Below, one piece after another: positions 24,165 to 32,857 of a stretch of DNA of 64,000 bases. This stretch comes from Aliisedimentitalea scapharcae (GTDB taxonomy: Bacteria > Pseudomonadota > Alphaproteobacteria > Rhodobacterales > Rhodobacteraceae): NCBI RefSeq assembly GCF_045277565.1, contig NZ_CP123584.1, forward strand, positions 2,790,001-2,854,000, read 5' to 3'. Position numbers and translations under genes: made by a program. How positions within the stretch are numbered: the first letter of the stretch is position 1; each line of letters opens with the position of its first letter. The notes beneath the pieces are model-generated. The model searched no databases, was not told the origin of the DNA, and saw nothing but the letters and a program-made list of their open reading frames with translations.

Positions 24165-25217
24165 ATGCGCATCTCTCGCATGATTCAGGCCGTCGAGGCC
24201 CACGCCGAAGGCGAACCGGGCCGCGTCATCACTGGCGGCATGCCGCATCTGCGCGGCAACAGCGTCTTTGCAAAAATGCAGGACATGGCGCGAAATCACG
24301 ACGATATCCGCCTGCAAATGCTGCGAGAGCCACGCGGCAATCCCGGGCTGTGCTGTAATGCCATCGTCCCCCCCTGCCATCCCGAGGCCGACATGGGGTT
24401 CATCATATTCGAGCAAACAGAATACCCGCCCATGTCGGGGTCCAACACGATCTGTGTTGTGACCGTGTTGCTGGAAACCGGGGTGCTGCCGATGATCGAG
24501 CCGGTGACAGACCTGACGCTCGAAGCTCCCGCCGGGCTGATCAAGGTGCGCGCCACCTGTCAGGACGGCAAGGTCACCCGCGTCGAATTTCTCAATGTCC
24601 CGGCCTTTGCCGTGCATCTGGACGCTGTGGTCGAGGTTCCTGGGCTGGGCAGCGTGACAGTCGATGTGGCCTGGGGCGGCATGTTCTTTGTCCTGACGGA
24701 TGCGGATCGGATCGGCGTGTCGCTAGAGGCCAACAATGGTAGCGAAATTGTACGCATATCCGAGGCGATCCGCCATGCTGCGGCCGAACAACTGCCCGTG
24801 CGCCACCCCGACAATCCCGATATCACCGGCCCGACCATCACCAATATGTACGGCGCACCCGTGGCGACCGGCACACATGGGCGCGGTGCCATCACCATTT
24901 CAACCGGCGATTTCGACCCGGCCCGCCCACAGGAGGCCTCGGGCATTCTCGACCGGTCCCCCTGTGGGACAGGAACCTGCGCCAAGATGGCGGTGCTGCA
25001 CGCGCGCGGCCAACTTGGGGTCGGTCAGGACTATGTCAACGCCGGCCCGCTGGGCACCACCTTCACCGGACGTATTGTCGAAACCACCAACGTGGGCCCC
25101 TACCCGGCCATTGTCCCCACCCTTTCCGGTCAGGGCTGGATCCATGGCACCGCAAACTGGACGCTCGACCCGACAGACCCGTTTCCCCATGGCTATACGG
25201 TTGGGGATATGTGGTGA
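24165..25217 (+). CDS. Proline racemase superfamily enzyme, Ser/Cys active-site type
   Basis: 350 residues from ATG 24165, with AAAGGA 7 nt upstream. It has the proline racemase fold with the second catalytic Cys in DRSPCGTGTC (Cys267). The first catalytic position, Cys in true racemases, is Ser91 in MSGSNTIC. Ser/Cys members include 4- or 3-hydroxyproline 2-epimerases and related trans-3-hydroxyproline-type enzymes, so hydroxyproline use is likely and proline racemisation unlikely. It is a plus-strand single gene placed between ribBX and ribE, which are both on the minus strand. It is followed by a strong palindrome and a terminator. Confidence 0.88.
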   Translation: MRISRMIQAVEAHAEGEPGRVITGGMPHLRGNSVFAKMQDMARNHDDIRLQMLREPRGNPGLCCNAIVPPCHPEADMGFIIFEQTEYPPMSGSNTICVVTVLLETGVLPMIEPVTDLTLEAPAGLIKVRATCQDGKVTRVEFLNVPAFAVHLDAVVEVPGLGSVTVDVAWGGMFFVLTDADRIGVSLEANNGSEIVRISEAIRHAAAEQLPVRHPDNPDITGPTITNMYGAPVATGTHGRGAITISTGDFDPARPQEASGILDRSPCGTGTCAKMAVLHARGQLGVGQDYVNAGPLGTTFTGRIVETTNVGPYPAIVPTLSGQGWIHGTANWTLDPTDPFPHGYTVGDMW

Positions 25218-25263
25218 CGCCTTTGGCGTTGCCCGCGCCTCTGCGTGGGCAACGCCAAAGGCG
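25218..25263. repeat. Long perfect inverted repeat after the proline-racemase-family gene
   Basis: The arms are CGCCTTTGGCGTTGCCC (25218-25234) and its exact complement (25247-25263) around a 12 nt spacer. The left arm begins at the base after the TGA stop. No T-run follows, so it is not a standard terminator by itself. It may protect the mRNA 3' end, or it may be an extragenic palindrome. Confidence 0.8.
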
Positions 25264-25276
25264 CGCGGCCCAACGC

Positions 25277-25305
25277 AAAACACCGCATCTCGGATGCGGT
25301 GTTTT
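25277..25305. terminator. Bidirectional intrinsic terminator
   Basis: AAAACACCGCATC-TCG-GATGCGGTGTTTT forms a 13 bp stem with A-run and T-run at its ends, so it works in both directions. It sits between the convergent proline-racemase-family gene and ribE. Confidence 0.88.
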
Positions 25306-25348
25306 GGGGCGGGAGCCCCGCCGGTCCTGTCCTGACGATTGCCCGGTG

Positions 25349-25936
25349 TTATCCAGCTTCGGCCAGGCGCGCCACATAGCGGGCCAGCGTGTCGATTTCC
25401 AGATTGATCCGATCGCCAATCTGCACGGACCCCCAGGTGGTCACATCCTTGGTATGGGGAATGAAATTGATACCAAAATCACATCCGTCCACCTCGTTCA
25501 CCGTCAACGAGGTGCCATTCAGGGCCACCGATCCCTTGGGCGCGATGAACCGCGCCAGATCGGCGGGCGCGCGCAGGGTCACTCTGGTGCTATCGCCTTC
25601 GTCACGCATGGCGACCACCTCGGCGACACCGTCCACGTGGCCCGACACGATATGACCGCCCAGCTCGTCGCCGACCTTTAACGCACGTTCCAGGTTGACC
25701 CGCTTGCCAACACTCCAGTCGTTCAGATTGGTCTTGGACACGGTTTCGGCGCTGATCTGCACATCATACCAATCCTCCCCCAATGAGATCACCGTCAGAC
25801 AAACACCGTCCGACGCAATCGACGCGCCCAAATCAATGCCGTTGGTGTCATATCCGGTTTGGATCCGCGCCCGCAGATCGCCGGCCTGTTCCAGCTCAAC
25901 AAGTGTACCGATATCGGTGATGATGCCCGTGAACAT
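25349..25936 (-). CDS. ribE: Riboflavin synthase alpha subunit
   Basis: 195 residues from ATG 25936 (MFTGIITDIGTL, the family start). It dismutates two lumazine molecules to riboflavin. It has two homologous lumazine-binding barrels with SIASDGVCLTV and VGGH-like GDELGGHIVSGHVDG in the first half and SVALNGTSLTVN in the second. Its length is normal. The open frame extends about 90 codons upstream without coding character. It is separated from ribD by about 4.7 kb of capsule genes on the other strand, so it probably has its own promoter. Confidence 0.95.
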   Translation of the reverse strand: MFTGIITDIGTLVELEQAGDLRARIQTGYDTNGIDLGASIASDGVCLTVISLGEDWYDVQISAETVSKTNLNDWSVGKRVNLERALKVGDELGGHIVSGHVDGVAEVVAMRDEGDSTRVTLRAPADLARFIAPKGSVALNGTSLTVNEVDGCDFGINFIPHTKDVTTWGSVQIGDRINLEIDTLARYVARLAEAG

Positions 25937-26122
25937 GGTCGCGCCCTTTCCAGTCGTAAAATCTCTTCTGCCCACAGGTATCCAGCCCCGACGCCAGCGA
26001 CAAGCCCTGATCGCGTCCAGAGCCCCGCTGCCCGATCCCCCCACATCGTCCTGCGATCCTGGGCGGGTCATAGTTTTGCCCAACTGGTGAATTAATAAAA
26101 TCACAAGTAAACTTGTCTCATT

Positions 26123-27427
26123 ATGAGTGACCCTATGACCAGCCAATCGCAAACCTCCCGGGTCTTCCTGTTCCTGCAAGGCCCCCACGGACCGTATTTT
26201 CACGGTCTGGCCAAACAGTTACAGGCTGCGGGATGTCAGGTTTGGCGTGTGGGTTTCAATGCCGGGGATCGGGCCTTTTGGTTCACCCCGTCCACATATA
26301 TTCCCTATCGCGGTACGCTGGAAGACTGGCCTCACACCGTGGCAGAGCTCTACAATCAACGCCATGTCACCGATATTGTTCTCTATGGCGACACCCGGCC
26401 CATCCACGCCCAGGCAATCGAGATCGCCCGCGCGCGCGGCATTCGTGTTCATGTCTTCGAAGAGGGGTACATGCGTCCCTATTGGGTGACCTACGAACGC
26501 GACGGCAGCAACGGCAACTCGCGGCTGATGGGCATGTCCGTCGATGAAATGCGCACCGCGCTTGAGCTTTCGGACATGGAAGCCCCCATGCCCCCGTCCC
26601 ATTGGGGCGATATGCGCCACCACGTTTTTTATGGGGCTCTGTATCATTGGTTTGTCATGTTCCGAAACGGCGACTACAAGAATTTCCGCCCTCACCGTGC
26701 GCTGACCGTAACCAAGGAATTCAAACTGTACCTGCAACGGTTGCTGCTGATGCCCGCCCAGGCCATCGACCGCCGGCTGGCGACGTGGCGCATTCGAAAT
26801 GGCGGGTTTCCCTATCATCTGGCGCTGTTGCAACTTGAACATGACAGCTCGTTTCAGATGCATTCCCCCTTTGCCTCCATGACCGATTTTCTGGCGGAAA
26901 TCTTTGAAGGGTTTGCCAATGGAGCTCCCCGCCATCATCATCTGGTGGTCAAGGCACATCCGCTGGAAGATGGCCGCGTGCCGGTGCGCAGCGAAGTCAA
27001 ACGCCTGGCCCGTCAGCATGGGCTGGTCGGACGGGTCCACTATGTGCGTGGCGGCAAGCTGGCAGCCCTGTTGAACGAAGCCCGCACCGCCGTCACCGTC
27101 AATTCCACAGCCGGACAACAGGTGTTGTGGCGCGGCATCCCGCTAAAAACCTTCGGCGCGGCCGTTTACAGCAAGCCCGAATTTGTCTCGGCTCAGGCCC
27201 TCCGGGACTTTTTTGCCGGTGCCAATCGCCCAGATGCACGCGCTTACAAGGATTACCGCCGCTATTTGCTCGAAACCAGCCAGGTGCCCGGCGGTTTCTA
27301 TTCCCGCAGCGGGCGGCGGCAATTGTTGCGCCAGGTCGTGGACATGATGCTGTCGGATGATGACCCCTATGATGCGCTGAAATCAGGCACAGCAGCACCA
27401 CGGCAACAGTTGCGCGTGATCAACTAA
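26123..27427 (+). CDS. kpsS: Capsule polysaccharide export/biosynthesis protein KpsS
   Basis: 434 residues. KpsS is a cytoplasmic beta-Kdo transferase that, with KpsC, builds the poly-Kdo linker on the lipid anchor of group 2-type capsules. It starts with RVFLFLQGPHGPYFHGLAKQLQAAG and has the family pieces VFEEGYMRPYWVT, HHLVVKAHPLEDG and VTVNSTAGQQVLWRG. ATG 26123 and ATG 26135 are both possible starts; neither has a clear ribosome binding site. An AT-rich stretch with the palindrome CAAGTaaACTTG lies just upstream. It opens the three-gene capsule cassette inserted among rib genes. Confidence 0.93.
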   Translation: MSDPMTSQSQTSRVFLFLQGPHGPYFHGLAKQLQAAGCQVWRVGFNAGDRAFWFTPSTYIPYRGTLEDWPHTVAELYNQRHVTDIVLYGDTRPIHAQAIEIARARGIRVHVFEEGYMRPYWVTYERDGSNGNSRLMGMSVDEMRTALELSDMEAPMPPSHWGDMRHHVFYGALYHWFVMFRNGDYKNFRPHRALTVTKEFKLYLQRLLLMPAQAIDRRLATWRIRNGGFPYHLALLQLEHDSSFQMHSPFASMTDFLAEIFEGFANGAPRHHHLVVKAHPLEDGRVPVRSEVKRLARQHGLVGRVHYVRGGKLAALLNEARTAVTVNSTAGQQVLWRGIPLKTFGAAVYSKPEFVSAQALRDFFAGANRPDARAYKDYRRYLLETSQVPGGFYSRSGRRQLLRQVVDMMLSDDDPYDALKSGTAAPRQQLRVIN

Positions 27428-27520
27428 AGGGAACCGGCACAAAGACTGGATTTTCCCGGATATTTCAGCTAGCTTACCTGAAAAACAGGCAGAACAATAA
27501 CAGGTCGAGGAGACCGAGCA

Positions 27521-28648
27521 GTGAATTCCGTTAGACATCGGTGGGTGCGTCCCATCGCTTTTCTGGCTGCGCTGAGCATCGCGGCCTCTTGTGGGTTGCC
27601 TCGCGTTGGCCCGAACAAACGCGAGATCTTTGCAGGATCCGTACAAAAGGAAGGCGACGCATTTGTCGTTGCCGTCAATGATCGCGTAACCCGCGCCACG
27701 GCGGTTGTCCCGGCGCTGGGGTTTTCGGACTCGTTCAAGAGCGCCAGCCGACTGGCCGCTGACCTGATCCGCCCCGGCGACATCCTGGGGCTGACAATCT
27801 GGGAAAACGTCGATGATGGGCTGTTGACCCGCGAAACTCCCAATTCGGTGTTGGAAGTTCAGGTGGACGACGCCGGGTATATCTTTGTGCCCTACGCCGG
27901 GCGTCTGCGTGCCGCGGGCAACACCCCGAACCAACTGCGCGAGATGATCACCACCAAGCTCGAAGATCAGACACCCGACCCACAGGTCGAAGTGCGTCGG
28001 TCTGCCGGTGACGGTGCGACCGTCAGCCTGACAGGTGCCATCGGAATACAAGGCAACCTGCCAATCGAACGCCCGACGCGGACCTTGGCCACGATGCTGG
28101 CTCAGGCCGGAGGCGTGACGATTGCACCCGAAATTGCACAGGTCACCGTGACCCGTGGCGACCAGCAGGGCAAGATCTGGTTCCAGGATCTCTTTGATCA
28201 CCCGGAACTCGACATCGCCTTGCGCAATGGTGACCGGATTTTGGTCGAACAGGACACCCGGTCGTTCACCTCGCTGGGTGCCACAAGCACGCAGTCGGTC
28301 GTCCCGTTTGAATCCCAGGACCTGTCGGCACTGGAAGCCATCGCACAGGTTGGCGGATTGCTGTCGCTGTCGTCGGATCCGACGGGCGTGTTCATCTTTC
28401 GCAACGAAGCCGCAGAAATCGCCGGTCAGGTGTTGGGACGTGATGACCTTCAGGGGGCACAACGTCTGATCTATGTGCTGAATCTGACCGAACCCAATGG
28501 CCTGTTTCTGGCCCGTGATTTTGTGATCCGCGACGACGACACATTGTATGTGACCGAAGCGCCCTATGCACAGTGGACCAAGACGCTGTCGCTTGTCACA
28601 GGTACTCTGACGCCATTGTCCAACGTTGCAACACTCTCTGGCAGCTGA
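27521..28648 (+). CDS. Capsular polysaccharide export lipoprotein, Wza/KpsD family
   Basis: 375 residues from GTG 27521 with GAGGAG 9 nt upstream. The N-terminus is a lipoprotein signal with lipobox SIAASC, so the mature protein is an outer-membrane lipoprotein. The polysaccharide export (PES) domain follows (LIRPGDILGLTIWE...VQVDDAGYIFVPYAGRLRAAG), then SLBB domains (VSLTGAIGIQGNLPI; TLATMLAQAGGV). It should form the export channel through the outer membrane. It is in line with kpsS (93 bp gap) and kpsC. No KpsM/T/E transporter genes are in the window. Confidence 0.9.
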   Translation: MNSVRHRWVRPIAFLAALSIAASCGLPRVGPNKREIFAGSVQKEGDAFVVAVNDRVTRATAVVPALGFSDSFKSASRLAADLIRPGDILGLTIWENVDDGLLTRETPNSVLEVQVDDAGYIFVPYAGRLRAAGNTPNQLREMITTKLEDQTPDPQVEVRRSAGDGATVSLTGAIGIQGNLPIERPTRTLATMLAQAGGVTIAPEIAQVTVTRGDQQGKIWFQDLFDHPELDIALRNGDRILVEQDTRSFTSLGATSTQSVVPFESQDLSALEAIAQVGGLLSLSSDPTGVFIFRNEAAEIAGQVLGRDDLQGAQRLIYVLNLTEPNGLFLARDFVIRDDDTLYVTEAPYAQWTKTLSLVTGTLTPLSNVATLSGS

Positions 28649-28651
28649 TCC

Positions 28652-30670
28652 ATGACCGACCCTATGCGTCGGCCAAATGACACACCGGGAGCCGGGCGCC
28701 ACGGCTCCCGGCTTTTTGTTTATAACGGCGGTTTTTTGACCCAACGCCGGGCGCGTCGGATCCTCGCCCTGTCCGGCTACAAGATTTCTTTGGGTTTGCC
28801 CCAACAGGATGATCTGGTCGGTATCTGGGGCAACAGCCCCACTGCGCATCGCGGATTGGCCGTCGCCTCCAAACGCAACGCCTCCCTGCTCAGGGTCGAA
28901 GATGCGTTCTTGCGCTCCCTGCATCCCGGTCGCGCCGGCGAACCGCCGCTTGGCCTGTTGCTGGACACATCCGGGGTGCATTTCGACCCGGCACACCCGT
29001 CGGATCTGGAACGGCTTCTGGCCTCTCACCCGCTGGACGACGCTGTCCTGCTCAATCGCGCGCGGGCCGGAATCGAACGGATCCGCGAGGCACATCTGAG
29101 CAAGTATTCCGGCTTTGATCCCGATCTGCCTGCGCCTGAACCGGGGTATGTTCTGGTGGTTGACCAGACTTTTGGCGATGCGTCGGTGCGCGCCAGCAAG
29201 GCGGATCGCGGTCGTTTTCTGGAAATGCTGGTCTTTGCCCAGGAAGAACACCCAGGTACCCCGATCGTGATCAAAACCCACCCCGAAAGCCAACAGGGCT
29301 ATCGCCACGGGTATTTTGAAACCACGGACCAAAATGACCGGGTGTTCTTCCTCAGCGATCCCATCAGCCCCTGGGCTCTAATGGACGGCGCAGTCGGGGT
29401 GTATACCGTTTCGTCACAAATGGGGTTCGAAGCCATTCTGGCCGGCCACAAGCCCCGGGTGTTCGGACAACCGTTTTATGCGGGATGGGGGCTGACCCAG
29501 GACGAGTTCCCCCTGACCAGACGCCAAAGATCGCTGACCCGCGCACAATTGTTCGCAGCCGCGATGATCCTGTATCCGCAATGGTATGACCCCCATGATG
29601 ACCGGTTGGGCACCTTTGAACAGGCTCTGGGCGCATTGGAAAGCCAGGCCCGCGCATGGCGACAGGACCACAGGGGATGGACAGCCAGCGGTATGCGCCT
29701 GTGGAAGCGCAAGCCACTGCAAACGTTCTTTGGCCGCAACAAACGCATAGCGTTCACCGAAAACCCGCCTACGACCACGGACATCCCGCATATGGTCTGG
29801 GCAGGAAAGGCTGATGGTCAGCCCACCGGGACTGTCCAGGTCGAAGACGGTTTTTTGCGGTCGCGCGGTTTGGGTGCCGAACTGGTTCCCCCGTTGTCAC
29901 TGGTGACAGACTCCCAGGGGATCTATTATGACCCAACCTGTCCCAGCGATCTCGAACGCTGGATCATCCGGCGCGCCACTCTGTCCGCCAGCCAACAGGC
30001 GCGGGCAGACCAGTTGATCCACATTCTGACCTCAGCACAATTGAGCAAATACAATCTGGGCGGCGACCTGCCCGATTTGCCAACCGGCCATCGCATTCTT
30101 GTCCCCGGCCAAGTCGAAGATGACGCGTCGATCAAAACCGGAACCACGGATATCTGCACCAATCTGGGGCTGCTCCAAGCCGTGCGCACAGCCAACCCGG
30201 ATGCCATTCTGATCTATAAACCTCACCCAGACGTCGAAGCCGGGTTGAGAACAGGCGCAATTGATGCCCGGGACCTGGCAGATGTCGTTGCCACACACAG
30301 CGACCCGGTTTCGCTGTTGGAACAGGTCGACGAAGTGTGGACGATGACGTCGCTTATCGGGTTCGAAGCGCTGCTGCGCGGGATCAAGGTCACCACATTG
30401 GGTGTGCCATTCTATGCGGGTTGGGGATTGACGCGGGATTACAGCGAAACGCCCGACAGACGCCGCGCGCACCCAACGCTGGCCGGATTGGTACACGCTG
30501 CATTGATTGACTATCCGCGCTATTTGGATCCGGTGACCGGCCTGCCCTGTACAGTCGAAGTCGCCATCGACCGCCTGCAACAGGGCAAAATCCCCCACCC
30601 CGGTTGGATCAACCGCAGCCTGTCGAAACTTCAGGGCCTGTTCGCGACCTATGCCCACCTCTGGCGGTGA
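28652..30670 (+). CDS. kpsC: Capsule polysaccharide biosynthesis protein KpsC (two Kdo-transferase domains)
   Basis: 672 residues. It has two related halves, each with a KpsC/S-type Kdo-transferase unit. Paired motifs are LLRVEDAFLRSL and VQVEDGFLRSRGL; LDTSGVHFDPAHPSDLERLL and TDSQGIYYDPTCPSDLERWI; VIKTHPES and IYKPHPDV; GFEAILAG and GFEALLRG, each followed by PFYAGWG. Homology to known KpsC starts at about residue 20 (RLFVYNGGFLTQ). The preceding stretch is encoded by a terminator-like hairpin (28685-28721), so the start, ATG 28652 or 28664, deserves care. The gene converges on ribD with a 13 bp gap. Confidence 0.92.
   Translation: MTDPMRRPNDTPGAGRHGSRLFVYNGGFLTQRRARRILALSGYKISLGLPQQDDLVGIWGNSPTAHRGLAVASKRNASLLRVEDAFLRSLHPGRAGEPPLGLLLDTSGVHFDPAHPSDLERLLASHPLDDAVLLNRARAGIERIREAHLSKYSGFDPDLPAPEPGYVLVVDQTFGDASVRASKADRGRFLEMLVFAQEEHPGTPIVIKTHPESQQGYRHGYFETTDQNDRVFFLSDPISPWALMDGAVGVYTVSSQMGFEAILAGHKPRVFGQPFYAGWGLTQDEFPLTRRQRSLTRAQLFAAAMILYPQWYDPHDDRLGTFEQALGALESQARAWRQDHRGWTASGMRLWKRKPLQTFFGRNKRIAFTENPPTTTDIPHMVWAGKADGQPTGTVQVEDGFLRSRGLGAELVPPLSLVTDSQGIYYDPTCPSDLERWIIRRATLSASQQARADQLIHILTSAQLSKYNLGGDLPDLPTGHRILVPGQVEDDASIKTGTTDICTNLGLLQAVRTANPDAILIYKPHPDVEAGLRTGAIDARDLADVVATHSDPVSLLEQVDEVWTMTSLIGFEALLRGIKVTTLGVPFYAGWGLTRDYSETPDRRRAHPTLAGLVHAALIDYPRYLDPVTGLPCTVEVAIDRLQQGKIPHPGWINRSLSKLQGLFATYAHLWR
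28685..28721 (+). terminator. Terminator-like hairpin inside the 5' end of kpsC
   Basis: CCGGGAGCC (28685-28693) and GGCTCCCGG (28703-28711) form a perfect 9 bp stem with an 9 nt loop, followed by CTTTTTGTTT. It is a textbook intrinsic terminator, 37 bp after the Wza-like gene, but it falls within codons 12-23 of the annotated kpsC frame. Ribosomes entering kpsC would melt it, so it could act as an attenuator. Confidence 0.75.
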
Positions 30671-30683
30671 CGCGCAGCCGCGC

Positions 30684-31775
30684 TTAGCGCAGCTTGCGTG
30701 TCCAGCGGTGCATGACGTCCCCGCCCAAATTCCGTGTCTCGACCAGATCAAACCGCGGTGCCTCGGCCAACCGCCCCAAACCCAGCGCACCGATCCCGGG
30801 CAGCCCTTCGGCACCGATGGCGACACCGGCGGTAAAACCGATCAACTCATCAACCAGATCATTGGCCAGCAGCGACGCAGCCAACGCACCACCGCCTTCG
30901 CAGAAGACACGGGTCATGCCCACCTGCCCCAATTGTTGCAACACATCCACCGGGTTCAGCTGTACGCCCCGCACACCGCAGGGCACCAGAGTCGCGCCCA
31001 AACCTTCCCAGGCCCGCAGGCGTTCGACATCGGCCCCTGCCCCATGGCACAGCCACAGGGGAACGTCCCGGGCTGTCCGGGCCAGTTGGCTCATCAGAGG
31101 CAAGTCCAGATGCCGCGAGACCACAACGCGATGCGGTTGGCGATCAACACCCATATCCCGCACGGTCAATGACGGATCATCCGCCCGCACCGTACCGGCT
31201 CCAACCATCACCGCATCATGGCGGGCCCGCATGGCGTGAACCGTGCGCCGGGCCTGTGGTCCGGTGATCCATTTGCTTTCTCCGGTTCCGGTCGCGATCC
31301 GACCATCAAAGCTGGTTGCGAGCTTGAGCGTGACCAACGGGCGGCCTTGTTCTGTCTTGAAGAAAAATCCGGCGTGATCCCGCGCGGCCTGATCCGCCAT
31401 TACACCTGCATTGACCTCGATCCCATGCCTGCGCAGCATCTCGAATCCCTGACCAGCAACGCGCGGATCACTGTCTTCGATGGCGGCCACGACGCGGGCC
31501 ACCCCTGCTTCAATCAAAGCCTGCACACAGGGGGGTGTCTGTCCCTGGTGCGAACAGGGTTCCAATGTGACATAGACAGTCGCCCCACGCGCTTGTTCCC
31601 CGGCCTGGGCCAGCGCCATTGGTTCGGCATGTGGGCGTCCGCCGGGTTGGGTCCAGCCCCGCCCAACAATGCAGCCATCTTTAACAATGACGCAACCAAC
31701 AGCCGGATTAGGCCAACAATTGCCTTGGCCGCGCCGCCCCAAGGACAGCGCCAAAGCCATAAAACGTGTATCCAA
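30684..31775 (-). CDS. ribD: Bifunctional riboflavin deaminase/reductase RibD
   Basis: 363 residues. N-terminal pyrimidine deaminase with the zinc site HAEPMAL...TLEPCSHQGQTPPC, followed by the RibD_C reductase (LKLATSFDGRIATGTGESKWITG, MVGAGTVRADDPSLTVR, VFCEGGGALAASLL). It performs steps two and three of the riboflavin branch from GTP. It lies 5 bp downstream of nrdR on the same strand, the common nrdR-ribD order. The next riboflavin gene, ribE, is displaced by the capsule cassette. Confidence 0.95.
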   Translation of the reverse strand: MDTRFMALALSLGRRGQGNCWPNPAVGCVIVKDGCIVGRGWTQPGGRPHAEPMALAQAGEQARGATVYVTLEPCSHQGQTPPCVQALIEAGVARVVAAIEDSDPRVAGQGFEMLRRHGIEVNAGVMADQAARDHAGFFFKTEQGRPLVTLKLATSFDGRIATGTGESKWITGPQARRTVHAMRARHDAVMVGAGTVRADDPSLTVRDMGVDRQPHRVVVSRHLDLPLMSQLARTARDVPLWLCHGAGADVERLRAWEGLGATLVPCGVRGVQLNPVDVLQQLGQVGMTRVFCEGGGALAASLLANDLVDELIGFTAGVAIGAEGLPGIGALGLGRLAEAPRFDLVETRNLGGDVMHRWTRKLR

Positions 31776-31780
31776 GGAAG

Positions 31781-32251
31781 TTACTCTTCGGGTTGATTGG
31801 AAGGCGGACGCAATTCGTGCACAAAGTCTTCGAAATCATCTGCTTCCTGGAAGTTCTTGTAAACACTCGCAAACCGAACATAGGCAACTGTGTCGATCCG
31901 GGCCAGAGCCTCCATCACGATTTCACCAATACGGTTTGACGGTATGTCGGTGTCCCCCATACTTTCCAGTCGGCGCACAATACCAGAAATCATCTGGTCG
32001 ATGCGTTCGGGATCAATGGGGCGTTTCTGCATGGATATCCGGATCGAGCGTTCCAGCTTGTCCCGGTCGAAATCTTCCCGACGGCCGTTCGTCTTGACCA
32101 CGACCAGATCGCGCAACTGGACCCGTTCATACGTGGTGAAACGTCCGCCGCAGGCCGGACAGAACCGGCGCCGCCGGATCGAAACATGATCCTCTGCCGG
32201 ACGAGAATCCTTGACCTGAGTGTCGATATTTCCGCAAAACGGACAGCGCAT
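31781..32251 (-). CDS. nrdR: Transcriptional repressor NrdR
   Basis: 156 residues from ATG 32251, giving the family start MRCPFCGN. It is an ATP/dATP-sensing repressor of ribonucleotide reductase genes. The N-terminal zinc ribbon (CPFC...CPACGGRFTTYER) binds DNA, and the ATP-cone domain begins RDLVVVKTNGRREDFDRDKLERSI. Length is typical. Upstream in-frame codons to 32314 are not part of the family. It heads the nrdR-ribD pair. A perfect DnaA box lies 54 bp upstream. Confidence 0.96.
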   Translation of the reverse strand: MRCPFCGNIDTQVKDSRPAEDHVSIRRRRFCPACGGRFTTYERVQLRDLVVVKTNGRREDFDRDKLERSIRISMQKRPIDPERIDQMISGIVRRLESMGDTDIPSNRIGEIVMEALARIDTVAYVRFASVYKNFQEADDFEDFVHELRPPSNQPEE

Positions 32252-32304
32252 CTGCCGTCTCCCTTGTTCCTGAACCGCCGCAATTTGTGGGATCTGTCGC
32301 CCAT

Positions 32305-32313
32305 TTATCCACA
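32305..32313 (+). promoter_or_regulatory. DnaA box upstream of nrdR
   Basis: TTATCCACA matches the strong DnaA box exactly. It is 54 bp upstream of the nrdR ATG. A single site may occur by chance, but the position is suggestive for a regulator of dNTP synthesis. Confidence 0.45.
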
Positions 32314-32373
32314 ACTATAGGCTAGCCTCAACCCTTTGGGTAGAGGGGAATTGCAACCGCTAGATAAAGGTGG

Positions 32374-32793
32374 TCAGCCCAGATGTGCGGCAACGCGGCG
32401 GGTGTGGGGGGCTGTGCGGTGTTCAAACAGATAGATGCCCTGCCAGGTTCCCAAAACCATCCGGCCCTGCGCAACCGGTATCGACAGGCTGACCGGCATC
32501 AGTGTCGCCTTGATATGGGCGGGCATGTCATCGGGACCCTCATAGGTATGGCGCAGATAGGACATCGACGCATGGGTGCTTGGCGGGACCAGCCGGTCAA
32601 AAAATGCCCGTAAATCACTCTGGACCTCGGGGTCGGCATTCTCCTGAATGATCAGCGAACATGACGTATGCCGCACGAACAACGTCAACAGACCATCGCG
32701 CGGCCCATCCACAGCGCTCAGCCAACGCGCCACATCCTGGGTGAATTCATACAGGCCAGCGCCGGATGTGCGCAGAGAGAATTCATGGGTCAT
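32374..32793 (-). CDS. YjbQ/UPF0047 family protein
   Basis: 139 residues from ATG 32793, the family start (MTHEFSLRT). It has the small barrel fold with LLTLFVRHTSCSLIIQENADP and the metal-site region AHIKATLMPVSLSIPVAQGRMVLGTWQGIYLFEHR. Members show weak thiamine-phosphate-synthase activity, but their true role is unknown. It is a single gene between nrdR and the secreted paralogue pair, all on the minus strand. Confidence 0.92.
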   Translation of the reverse strand: MTHEFSLRTSGAGLYEFTQDVARWLSAVDGPRDGLLTLFVRHTSCSLIIQENADPEVQSDLRAFFDRLVPPSTHASMSYLRHTYEGPDDMPAHIKATLMPVSLSIPVAQGRMVLGTWQGIYLFEHRTAPHTRRVAAHLG

Positions 32794-32857
32794 CGTACTG
32801 TCCTGCCCTGCTTCATCTACCGGTTTCAGACAAGCCCACCTCTCCCGAGGCTGGTAC

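Noticed and set aside
27383..29332. Open frame of 649 codons on the minus strand
   Set aside because: It covers the Wza-like gene and the start of kpsC in antisense; composition is that of a shadow frame.
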